From Clostridia bacterium (GTDB lineage Bacteria > Bacillota > Clostridia > Oscillospirales > CAG-382), in NCBI GenBank assembly GCA_017560285.1, contig JAFYOG010000099.1, positions 1-8,300 on the forward strand: a stretch of DNA of 8,300 bases, written 5' to 3'. Positions 1 to 6,007 of this stretch are shown in pieces (the first letter of the stretch is position 1; the number at the start of each line of letters is the position of its first letter). The notes below the pieces were generated by a model that was not told the DNA's origin, did no database searches, and saw only the letters and a program-made list of their open reading frames with translations. Both the position numbers and the translations under genes were made by a program.

Positions 1-585
1 GTTATCACCGACGTTACGGGCGTAAAGGAATGCATTGTATACGAAATACAGTCGTTGCTTCCCGATGGCGTGGAATTTATATCTGCTCACCCTATGGCAG
101 GCAGGGAAACCTCGGGTGTGGAAAATGCCGATGACGGTATGTTTAAAAACGCAAATTATATCGTCGTACCTACAGAAAAGAACTCTTTGGATACCATAGA
201 ACTTTGCGGTGATTTAGGCGAAACCTTGGGGTTCCGTGAAATATCGGTTTTGTCCCCCGAAAAGCACGACCAAATGATAGCATTTCTTTCGCAGTTAACA
301 CACTGTATTGCAGTATCGCTTATGTGTGCCTGCGATGCACCGGATTTAGAGCGATATACAGGCGATTCCTTTAGAGATTTAACGCGTATCGCCAATATTA
401 ACGATGAAATGTGGAGCGAGCTGTTTCTTTCAAATAAGCAAACGCTTTTGCAAGAAATGGATAAATATCGCCAAGCATTTGATCAACTATACGGTTCTAT
501 AAAAAACGGCAACCGCGAAGAACTGCGCCAAATGATGCAACTCTCCACAGCTCGCCGCAAAAAATTCGATAAGAAAAAGAACTAA
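1..585 (+). CDS. tyrA: Prephenate dehydrogenase, 3' part (5' end outside window)
   Basis: This is the last 194 residues of prephenate dehydrogenase, which oxidatively decarboxylates prephenate to 4-hydroxyphenylpyruvate with NAD(P)+ in the tyrosine branch of aromatic amino acid synthesis in the cytoplasm. The reading frame is open from base 1, so the gene starts upstream; a TTG at 55 is an internal codon, not the start. Visible hallmarks are DVTGVK (fragment residues 4-9, the place of the usual DxGSVK loop after the NAD-binding fold) and HPMAGRE (30-36), whose His is the conserved catalytic histidine of the family. The rest is the helical dimerisation domain, ending in a basic tail (ARRKKFDKKKN) with no room for an ACT domain. 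About 90 N-terminal residues, including the GxGxxG nucleotide loop, should lie upstream. The serine of DxGSVK is replaced by Gly, which I recall as common in clostridial homologues. The stop TAA overlaps the ribosome binding site of the next gene. Confidence 0.93.
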   Translation, partial: VITDVTGVKECIVYEIQSLLPDGVEFISAHPMAGRETSGVENADDGMFKNANYIVVPTEKNSLDTIELCGDLGETLGFREISVLSPEKHDQMIAFLSQLTHCIAVSLMCACDAPDLERYTGDSFRDLTRIANINDEMWSELFLSNKQTLLQEMDKYRQAFDQLYGSIKNGNREELRQMMQLSTARRKKFDKKKN

Positions 586-590
586 AGAGG
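584..590 (+). promoter_or_regulatory. Ribosome binding site of the DAHP synthase gene, overlapping the tyrA stop
   Basis: AAAGAGG starts within the TAA stop of tyrA and lies 9 bases before ATG 600. It decides between the two nearby in-frame ATGs (600 and 606) and suggests translational coupling of the two genes. Confidence 0.75.
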
Positions 591-599
591 TATTAAGCT

Positions 600-1628
600 A
601 TGAACATGGAATTCTTCCGTAAACTACCCATTCCCCAACAAGTAAAGCAGGATTTTCCCGTAACAGCCGAAATGGCAATGGTTAAGGAACAGCGAGATAA
701 AGAAATCAAAGCTGTTTTCTCTGGTGAATCCGATAAATTTATATTGGTAATCGGACCTTGCTCGGCAGATAACCGCGAACCGGTTTTGGAATATATTTCC
801 CGTCTTAGAAATATAGCAGATGAGGTTAGCGACAAAATTATAATTATCCCCCGTATTTATACCAATAAGCCCCGTACTACCGGCGAGGGATACAAGGGTA
901 TGCTTCATCAGCCCAACCCCGACGAAAAGCCCGATATGTACAAGGGTATTGTTTCTATTCGTGAGCTTCATTTGAGCGCACTTAGAGATTACGGCTTTAC
1001 CTGTGCCGACGAAATGCTATATCCCGAAAACCACCGTTATTTATCCGATTTGTTGGCGTACGTTGCCGTTGGTGCACGTTCTGCCGAAAACCAACAGCAT
1101 CGCCTAACCGCAAGCGGCTTGGATGTTCCCGTAGGTATGAAGAACCCCACAGGCGGCGATATGCAGGTTATGCTTAATTCCATTCGCGCCGCTCACGGCA
1201 GCCATACCTTTATTTACAGAGGATGGGAAGTAAAGAGCAAGGGTAACCCCTATACCCACGCAATCCTAAGAGGGTATGTTGATTTTACAGGCAAAAGCAT
1301 ATCTAATTACCATTACGAGGACCTTGCAAAGCTAAATGATTTATATTTGGCTTCCGGATTAGAGAACCCTGCCGTTATTGTAGATACAAACCATAACAAT
1401 TCCGGCAAGCGGTATTTAGAACAGATAAGAATTGCTCAAGAAGTGGTAGAGAGCCGAAGCTATAATTCAGATATCAAAAAACTTGTAAAAGGTCTTATGA
1501 TAGAAAGCTACATAGAAGACGGCGCACAAAAAATCGGCGAGCACGTGTTCGGTAAATCAATAACCGACCCTTGCCTCGGCTGGGAAAAAACAGAAAAGCT
1601 AATTTACGAATTAGCAGATAAACTTTAA
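600..1628 (+). CDS. aroF: 3-deoxy-7-phosphoheptulonate (DAHP) synthase, class I AroG/F/H type
   Basis: This enzyme condenses phosphoenolpyruvate and erythrose 4-phosphate to DAHP, the first step of the shikimate pathway. At 342 residues it matches the E. coli AroG/F/H length (about 350). Expected metal ligands are present: Cys54 in GPCS (52-55), His265 in DTNHNNSGK, Glu302 in MIES and Asp323 in ITDPCLGW. Substrate-binding signatures are PRTTGEGYKG (91-100), GARSAENQQHR (158-168), VGMKNPTGGD (178-187) and AILRG (221-225). ATG 600 is chosen over ATG 606 because AAAGAGG (584-590) sits 9 bases before it. It follows tyrA by 14 bp and is probably co-transcribed and translationally coupled. Pairing with tyrA suggests tyrosine-sensitive supply, but which amino acid inhibits it cannot be read from the sequence; the symbol marks the family rather than a specific paralogue. 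A hairpin terminator follows directly. Confidence 0.95.
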   Translation: MNMEFFRKLPIPQQVKQDFPVTAEMAMVKEQRDKEIKAVFSGESDKFILVIGPCSADNREPVLEYISRLRNIADEVSDKIIIIPRIYTNKPRTTGEGYKGMLHQPNPDEKPDMYKGIVSIRELHLSALRDYGFTCADEMLYPENHRYLSDLLAYVAVGARSAENQQHRLTASGLDVPVGMKNPTGGDMQVMLNSIRAAHGSHTFIYRGWEVKSKGNPYTHAILRGYVDFTGKSISNYHYEDLAKLNDLYLASGLENPAVIVDTNHNNSGKRYLEQIRIAQEVVESRSYNSDIKKLVKGLMIESYIEDGAQKIGEHVFGKSITDPCLGWEKTEKLIYELADKL

Positions 1629-1634
1629 TCATAA

Positions 1635-1665
1635 AAAACCGCTTAAGAAATTCTTAAGCGGTTTT
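1635..1665 (+). terminator. Rho-independent terminator after tyrA-DAHP synthase
   Basis: A perfect 15-bp inverted repeat (AAAACCGCTTAAGAA, one central A, then its exact complement) starts 6 bp after the DAHP synthase stop and ends in TTTT followed by AATTA. The GC-rich base of the stem (CCGC/GCGG) flanked by A and T tracts is typical of an intrinsic terminator. The A tract on the left could also let it work in the other direction, but no minus-strand gene reads into it. Confidence 0.92.
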
Positions 1666-1674
1666 AATTATATA

Positions 1675-1703
1675 TTGCAATCCCGAAAAAAATAGATTAT
1701 AAT
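1675..1703 (+). promoter_or_regulatory. Sigma-70/SigA-type promoter of the four-gene operon
   Basis: TTGCAA (1675-1680, 4 of 6 to the -35 consensus), a 17-bp spacer and a perfect TATAAT (1698-1703) lie between the upstream terminator and the GH35 gene. The transcript should begin near 1710, giving a leader of about 23 bases with the GAGGG ribosome binding site at 1721-1725. An 8-bp palindrome ATTGCAAT (1674-1681) covers the -35 box and could be incidental or part of an operator. No catabolite-repression (cre) site is seen. Confidence 0.75.
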
Positions 1704-1732
1704 TAGATAAAATAATAAAAGAGGGTGCAAGT

Positions 1733-3472
1733 ATGACTTTTGAAATTAAAGGGAACCAATTTATAAAAGATGGCAAGCCTATAAAGATTATTTCGGGTGC
1801 GGTACATTATTTCCGTAATATGCCCGATACTTGGCCTGAAATTTTTAAAAAGCTGCGCGCTATGGGATGCAACTGCGTAGAAACCTATTGCGCTTGGAAT
1901 ATGCACGAAAAGCAAAAGGGTGTGTTCGATTTCTCGGGTATACTTGACGTTGCCGAGTTTATTAAAACCGCGCAGAACGAAGGCTTAATGGTTATTGTGC
2001 GCCCCGGTCCTTATATTTGTGCGGAATGGGATTTCGGCGGTCTTCCTTGGTGGATTCAAACCGAGGAAGATATGGAAATACGTTGCTTCAATCCCACTTA
2101 TATTAAATACTTTGATAGATATTTAGATAAACTTTTCGACCAAATCCGTCCGTTTTTAACCACAAACGGCGGCAACGTTATAATGCTTCAATGCGAAAAC
2201 GAATACGGTTCCTACGGTGATGATAAAAAATATTTGCAATATCTTAGGGACGGATACAGAAACCGCGGAATAGACGTGCCTTTGTTCACCTCTGACGGCA
2301 CCTCTGCAGAGTATATTTTAGACGGTAATATTTCGGGATGTCTGCCTACCTTAAATTTCGGCAGCGATGTAGCAGAACGGTTTGCAGAACACGACAGAAT
2401 GTTCCCCGATGCGCCCAAAATGTGTATGGAAATGTGGGACGGCTGGTTCGATGCTTGGGGTGATGAATATCACCATACAACCTCTGCCGCAGATTATGCA
2501 AAAACCGTAGAGGATATGCTAAACAAGGGCAGTCTTAATATGTATATGTTTATAGGCGGTACAAATTTTGGTTTTACAAGCGGTGCAAACCACTTCGAAA
2601 AGTTCTTGCCCGACGTTACAAGCTACGATTACGATGCCATTCTTACAGAATGCGGCGATACCACCGAAAAATACTTTGCCCTGCGTGAAGTTATAAAGAA
2701 GTTTAATCCCGAGCCCTTGCCCGATGTGCCCGCAAACCGTGTGAAAAAATCTTACGGTCAAATTACCCTTAATCAATCCTCGGGCTTTTTCGAAAATATA
2801 AACAAGCTGTCTTCACCTATTGCCTCTAACGTTCCCAAATGTATGGAACATTACGGAACGGGCTACGGTTATATCGCTTATCAAACACGTTTAAACCGCG
2901 ATTACGTAAATGCAAAGCTAACCTTCGAATCGCTGGGCGACAGAGCACAGATTTATATTAATCGAGATTTAATCGGCATTGTATATGTTAACGATTCTGA
3001 ACTTTCGGTGGAATTCTCTGCCAAAGAAGGGGATGTTTTAACTATACTGTGCGAAAATATGGGCAGAACTAATTTCGGTTCTAAAATGATGCGCAAAAAA
3101 GGCATAGCAGGCAGATGCTTGTTAAACAATAAAATCCATTTCGATTGGACGGTTTATCCGTTACCTATGGATAATGTTCATTTGGTAGACTTTAAAGAGA
3201 ATGCCAACGCCGAAAATTCTGCTTTTTACCGCGGTTATCTTAACGTAGACGTTCCTGCAGATACGTTTGTAAGGCTATCTAACTTTAAAAAAGGTTTTGT
3301 GGTTGTAAATGGCTTTAACATAGGCAGATATTGGGAAATAGGTCCGCAACAAACGCTGTACCTTCCTAAATCTCTGCTTAACGCAGGCAGAAACGAAATA
3401 ATCGTCTTCGAATCCGATGGATTAAAGGGCGAACCGATCGTTGAATTTTTAGATAAACCTATTCTTGGATAA
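1733..3472 (+). CDS. GH35 beta-galactosidase, cytoplasmic
   Basis: A glycoside hydrolase family 35 enzyme, expected to release terminal beta-linked galactose with retention of configuration. Residues 1-320 form the TIM barrel, with the family signatures SGAVHYFR (21-28), RPGPYICAEWDFGGLPWW (90-107) and QCENEYGSYG (153-162). By comparison with human GLB1 (E188/E268), Glu157 in NEYG is the likely acid/base and Glu233 in MEMWDGWFDAWG the nucleophile. GGTNFGFTSGA (275-285) is also typical. The C-terminal part is the beta-sandwich region and ends with the conserved NGFNIGRYWEIGPQQTLYLP stretch. The 579-residue length is usual for compact bacterial GH35. There is no signal peptide or membrane segment, so substrates must enter the cell first. 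GAGGG lies 7 bases before ATG 1733. It is the first gene of a four-gene unit and is followed 15 bp later by the ceramidase-like gene. The exact linkage cleaved (1,3, 1,4 or 1,6) is not predictable. Confidence 0.93.
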   Translation: MTFEIKGNQFIKDGKPIKIISGAVHYFRNMPDTWPEIFKKLRAMGCNCVETYCAWNMHEKQKGVFDFSGILDVAEFIKTAQNEGLMVIVRPGPYICAEWDFGGLPWWIQTEEDMEIRCFNPTYIKYFDRYLDKLFDQIRPFLTTNGGNVIMLQCENEYGSYGDDKKYLQYLRDGYRNRGIDVPLFTSDGTSAEYILDGNISGCLPTLNFGSDVAERFAEHDRMFPDAPKMCMEMWDGWFDAWGDEYHHTTSAADYAKTVEDMLNKGSLNMYMFIGGTNFGFTSGANHFEKFLPDVTSYDYDAILTECGDTTEKYFALREVIKKFNPEPLPDVPANRVKKSYGQITLNQSSGFFENINKLSSPIASNVPKCMEHYGTGYGYIAYQTRLNRDYVNAKLTFESLGDRAQIYINRDLIGIVYVNDSELSVEFSAKEGDVLTILCENMGRTNFGSKMMRKKGIAGRCLLNNKIHFDWTVYPLPMDNVHLVDFKENANAENSAFYRGYLNVDVPADTFVRLSNFKKGFVVVNGFNIGRYWEIGPQQTLYLPKSLLNAGRNEIIVFESDGLKGEPIVEFLDKPILG

Positions 3473-3487
3473 AGAAAGGAAAAAGCA

Positions 3488-4936
3488 ATGAAGTGTAGTT
3501 TTTCTAAAGTGTCTATGAAAGGCACTTTCAAGGAAGAATGGCCGTACGGAACCGATATATACGGCAGGTTTTTCTATATGGAAACCGCTACCGAAAAATT
3601 GGTTTTTGCTGCTTTCGATTTCGGTGCTACCTACCCTCGCGAGGCAGCTCGTTGGAGAAAAGAGGTATCAGCCCAAACGGGTATACCAGAGAAATCGTTA
3701 TGGTATCACGAGCTTCAAATTCATGCCGCGCCTAATTCCGAGCATATTTGCGGCGAATATATGGATGCGGTTATAGAGCGTTCAATACAAACCATAAACG
3801 AAATGAAATTACGCGCCGAAGAATGTGATTGCTTTGCGGCGGAATGCGATTTGGGCACCGAGGTTTCCTTTAATCGCGAGCAATACGTAGAAGGCCTCGG
3901 CGGTGTAACCGTTTGGCGCGGAATTAAGTTTGACGAAAACGGAACCCCTTATACCCAAGAACCATCAATAATGCTGTTGCGCGGATACAAGCCCTCGTTG
4001 CCTGTGTTCGAAAAACCAATTTATTTCGATAACCCCAACGACCAAATGGCATATTTATTTATGTTCAAGAATAAAGAAGGGAAGACCATTGGCACAATTT
4101 CACGTTTTGCCGCACATCCCGACCTTGCCGTTTTGTTCGAGCATAGCGATAACCCCGAACGACATAAGGAATATCATTACGATTACGATTGGCCCGGATA
4201 TATGTCCGACGATATGGAATCCGAATATGGCGGAATAAGTATGTACCTTAACGGTCCCTGCGGCGATTTGGCTGTTAAAAAGGATTGTAATGATAAAGGT
4301 ACGTATAAAACCTCTGCAGATGAATGCAAAAGAATAGCATTTTTAATCGGTGAGAAAATAAGAAAAATATTCGCAAACAAGGCTAAAAAAATCGATATAG
4401 AATCAGATTTTAAAACCGAAATGTTCGCCATTGATCTTCCCATAAAAGAGGATTACCCTCACAGCTATAAAGAGCTTGAAGATTTAATTAAAGCGGTTCC
4501 CGCGGCGCGCAAACGGGTAGAGGATGCAATCGCCGCAAACGAAAATCCTGCCGTGGTAAAACGTCTTATAGATGACCTTTGGCGATTGGAATATATGCCG
4601 TTAAACATTAACGACCCCAAATACAGCTTTTCCGAGGAAGAATTGGCAACGCATATTTTAACAATAAACGTTCCTGCGGTACGTTTTGGCGGATATTTGT
4701 TTGTTGGGCTTCCTGCCGAAACCTTGGTAGAGGTTACTTTATGGATGCGTTCTCGGCTTACGGGCACAAAGACGATACCTGTCGATCAGGTGTACGGACA
4801 TTACGATTATATGGCAACCTCTCGGTCTATGACATTGGGCGGTTATACGTATTGGTGCAGTTGGGTTGCACGCAATGCTGTTGCTACGTTAAAAAAGGAG
4901 CTTGCTCCGTTATTAGATGAATTTTTAGAAAGGTGA
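3488..4936 (+). CDS. Divergent neutral/alkaline ceramidase-superfamily protein, substrate unknown
   Basis: This 482-residue cytoplasmic protein resembles the N-terminal catalytic domain of neutral ceramidases (NEUT/Ceramidase_alk), zinc amidases. The order of landmarks fits: a beta-rich start (GRFFYMETATEKLVFAAFDFG, in pieces around 26-46) resembling the family's RxxA...VxxxD segment; QIHAAP (77-82) where ceramidases have HTHSAPGG; RFAAH (206-210); YLNGPCGDLA (253-262) where they have NxGDVSPN; GLPAET (407-412) where they have the VPGE motif; and GHYDYMATSRSMTLGGYTYW (437-456) where they have GYxPTxxxYxxGGYE. Candidate zinc ligands are His79, His210, Glu411 and Tyr453. The catalytic serine of GDVSPN is replaced by Ala262, and there is no C-terminal Ig-like domain or signal peptide, so ceramide hydrolysis is doubtful. 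Residues 325-375 are a charged helical insertion. AGAAAGGA lies 7 bases before ATG 3488. The family call comes from recalled motifs and is moderately sure; the substrate is unknown. Confidence 0.68.
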   Translation: MKCSFSKVSMKGTFKEEWPYGTDIYGRFFYMETATEKLVFAAFDFGATYPREAARWRKEVSAQTGIPEKSLWYHELQIHAAPNSEHICGEYMDAVIERSIQTINEMKLRAEECDCFAAECDLGTEVSFNREQYVEGLGGVTVWRGIKFDENGTPYTQEPSIMLLRGYKPSLPVFEKPIYFDNPNDQMAYLFMFKNKEGKTIGTISRFAAHPDLAVLFEHSDNPERHKEYHYDYDWPGYMSDDMESEYGGISMYLNGPCGDLAVKKDCNDKGTYKTSADECKRIAFLIGEKIRKIFANKAKKIDIESDFKTEMFAIDLPIKEDYPHSYKELEDLIKAVPAARKRVEDAIAANENPAVVKRLIDDLWRLEYMPLNINDPKYSFSEEELATHILTINVPAVRFGGYLFVGLPAETLVEVTLWMRSRLTGTKTIPVDQVYGHYDYMATSRSMTLGGYTYWCSWVARNAVATLKKELAPLLDEFLER

Positions 4937-4943
4937 TTATAAA

Positions 4944-5576
4944 ATGGCAAATATTGATAATAAAGCGTTGTACAATATAGGATACGGATTGTACGTTATT
5001 ACTTCAAACGACGGTGTAAAGCATAACGGAATGATATGCAATACCGTTATACAACTTACCGGAACTCCGCTTACCGTAGGGGTTACTATTAACAAATCTA
5101 ATTATACCTGTGATATTGTTCAAAGCACAGGTATAATGAACGTAAACCTCTTGACAGAGTCTGCGCCTTTTTCGATATTCGAAAAATACGGGTTTTCTTC
5201 CGGCAGAGATGTTAATAAATTCGAAAATACCGTATATACTCTTTCCGAAAACGGACTTACCGTGCTTAACGAATATATAAATTCTTATATGTCGTTAAAG
5301 GTAAAGCAATCTATCGATTTGGGTACCCACGTAATGTTTATATGTGATGTAACCGAAGCGGAGGTTATTAACAACGACCCTTCGATGACCTATGCATATT
5401 ACCATAAAAACGTAAAGCCCAAGCCTGCGGCTAAAACAGCCGCTCCCAGCAGCGATGCGCCCCGCGGATATATGTGCAAAATCTGTGGTTATGTTTATGA
5501 AGGACATCCTTTGCCCGAAGATTTTGTGTGTCCTCTTTGTAAGCATCCTGCATCTGATTTTGAACCCGTAGAGTAA
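4944..5576 (+). CDS. Flavin reductase-like/rubredoxin fusion (high-molecular-weight rubredoxin type)
   Basis: A 210-residue electron carrier with two domains. Residues 1-155 form an FMN-binding split barrel of the flavin reductase family (YNIGYGLYVITS, 10-21; HNGMICNT, 27-34; GIMNVNLL, 63-70). A Lys/Pro/Ala-rich linker (158-173) leads to a complete rubredoxin domain with four iron-ligand cysteines in two CxxC knuckles (C178, C181, C196, C199; CKICGYVYEG and CPLCKHPASDFEPV). The same architecture is known from Moorella high-molecular-weight rubredoxin, which passes electrons from NAD(P)H-linked reductases to a flavodiiron protein in oxygen or nitric oxide detoxification. No flavodiiron partner is visible here. 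The ribosome binding site AGAAAGGTGA overlaps the stop of the ceramidase-like gene, and only 7 bp separate the two, so they are probably translationally coupled. Soluble, no signal peptide. The domain call is secure; the physiological partner is not. Confidence 0.92.
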   Translation: MANIDNKALYNIGYGLYVITSNDGVKHNGMICNTVIQLTGTPLTVGVTINKSNYTCDIVQSTGIMNVNLLTESAPFSIFEKYGFSSGRDVNKFENTVYTLSENGLTVLNEYINSYMSLKVKQSIDLGTHVMFICDVTEAEVINNDPSMTYAYYHKNVKPKPAAKTAAPSSDAPRGYMCKICGYVYEGHPLPEDFVCPLCKHPASDFEPVE

Positions 5577-5598
5577 AAAATAATATAGGAAAAACAGT

Positions 5599-5982
5599 AT
5601 GGAAAAGTTTATTGCAACAGTAACCGAAACGGTAAATGAATTAAATATTGCATCTGCAGTTGGCAGTGGAAGCTTGGCTGTTTATGCAACGCCCGCAATG
5701 GTGGCTTTAATGGAAAAGGCGGCGTGCAAGGCAATAGAACCGCTTTTGAACGAAGGCGAAACTACTGTTGGTACAAACATTAATATCAACCATGTTGCCG
5801 CAACACCTATTGGGATGAACGTTTCTGCAACGGCAGAGCTTGTTTCCAAAGAGGGCAGAAAGCTATGCTTTAAAGTTACCGCAAGCGATGATGCTGGTAT
5901 TATCGGCGAGGGTACCCACGAAAGATTTTGCGTATTATCCCAAAAGTTTACCGACAAAACCTACTCTAAGCTTAATAAATAA
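5599..5982 (+). CDS. FlK-like hotdog-fold acyl-CoA thioesterase
   Basis: A 127-residue single-domain hotdog protein resembling fluoroacetyl-CoA thioesterase FlK, which hydrolyses small acyl-CoA esters. The segment VGSGSLAVYATPAMVALMEK (21-40) matches the family's first strand and central helix, and TTVGTNININHVAATPIG (55-72) the second conserved block. Thr31, Glu39 and His65 have exactly the spacing (8 and 26 residues) of the FlK catalytic residues Thr42, Glu50 and His76, so the protein is probably active. Fluoroacetate use is not implied: many anaerobes carry such proteins with unknown acyl-CoA substrates, and housekeeping removal of toxic or stalled acyl-CoAs is a common guess. TAGGA (5586-5590) lies 8 bases before ATG 5599. 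It is the last gene of the operon, 22 bp after the rubredoxin fusion, and is followed within 3 bp by the terminator stem. Confidence 0.88.
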   Translation: MEKFIATVTETVNELNIASAVGSGSLAVYATPAMVALMEKAACKAIEPLLNEGETTVGTNININHVAATPIGMNVSATAELVSKEGRKLCFKVTASDDAGIIGEGTHERFCVLSQKFTDKTYSKLNK

Positions 5983-5984
5983 GA

Positions 5985-6007
5985 AAAAGGGAGTTTAACT
6001 CCCTTTT
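5985..6007. terminator. Bidirectional terminator shared by convergent genes
   Basis: A perfect 11-bp inverted repeat, AAAAGGGAGTT (5985-5995), one T, then AACTCCCTTTT (5997-6007). In practice this is a 9-bp stem (AAAAGGGAG/CTCCCTTTT) with a TTTAA loop. It begins 3 bp after the thioesterase stop. On the minus strand it covers the last codons and the stop codon of the GHL10 lipoprotein gene. The A and T tracts on both sides give a U-run in either direction. Confidence 0.88.

Noticed and set aside
624..971. A 115-codon minus-strand frame opposite the DAHP synthase gene.
   Set aside because: Antisense to a conserved region containing the GPCS and PRTT motifs; no independent start signal.
1674..1681. 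Palindrome ATTGCAAT over the -35 box as a repressor operator.
   Set aside because: Eight bases in AT-rich DNA is too short to claim an operator, and no regulator gene is nearby.
3538..3735. A 65-codon plus-strand frame inside the ceramidase-like gene.
   Set aside because: Out-of-frame overlap with a well supported gene; no recognisable protein and no plausible ribosome binding site.
3488..4936. Calling the gene a true ceramidase and the operon a glycosphingolipid degradation system with GH35.
   Set aside because: The catalytic serine motif is not kept, both enzymes lack secretion signals, and no lipid transport gene is present; kept only as a speculative reading.
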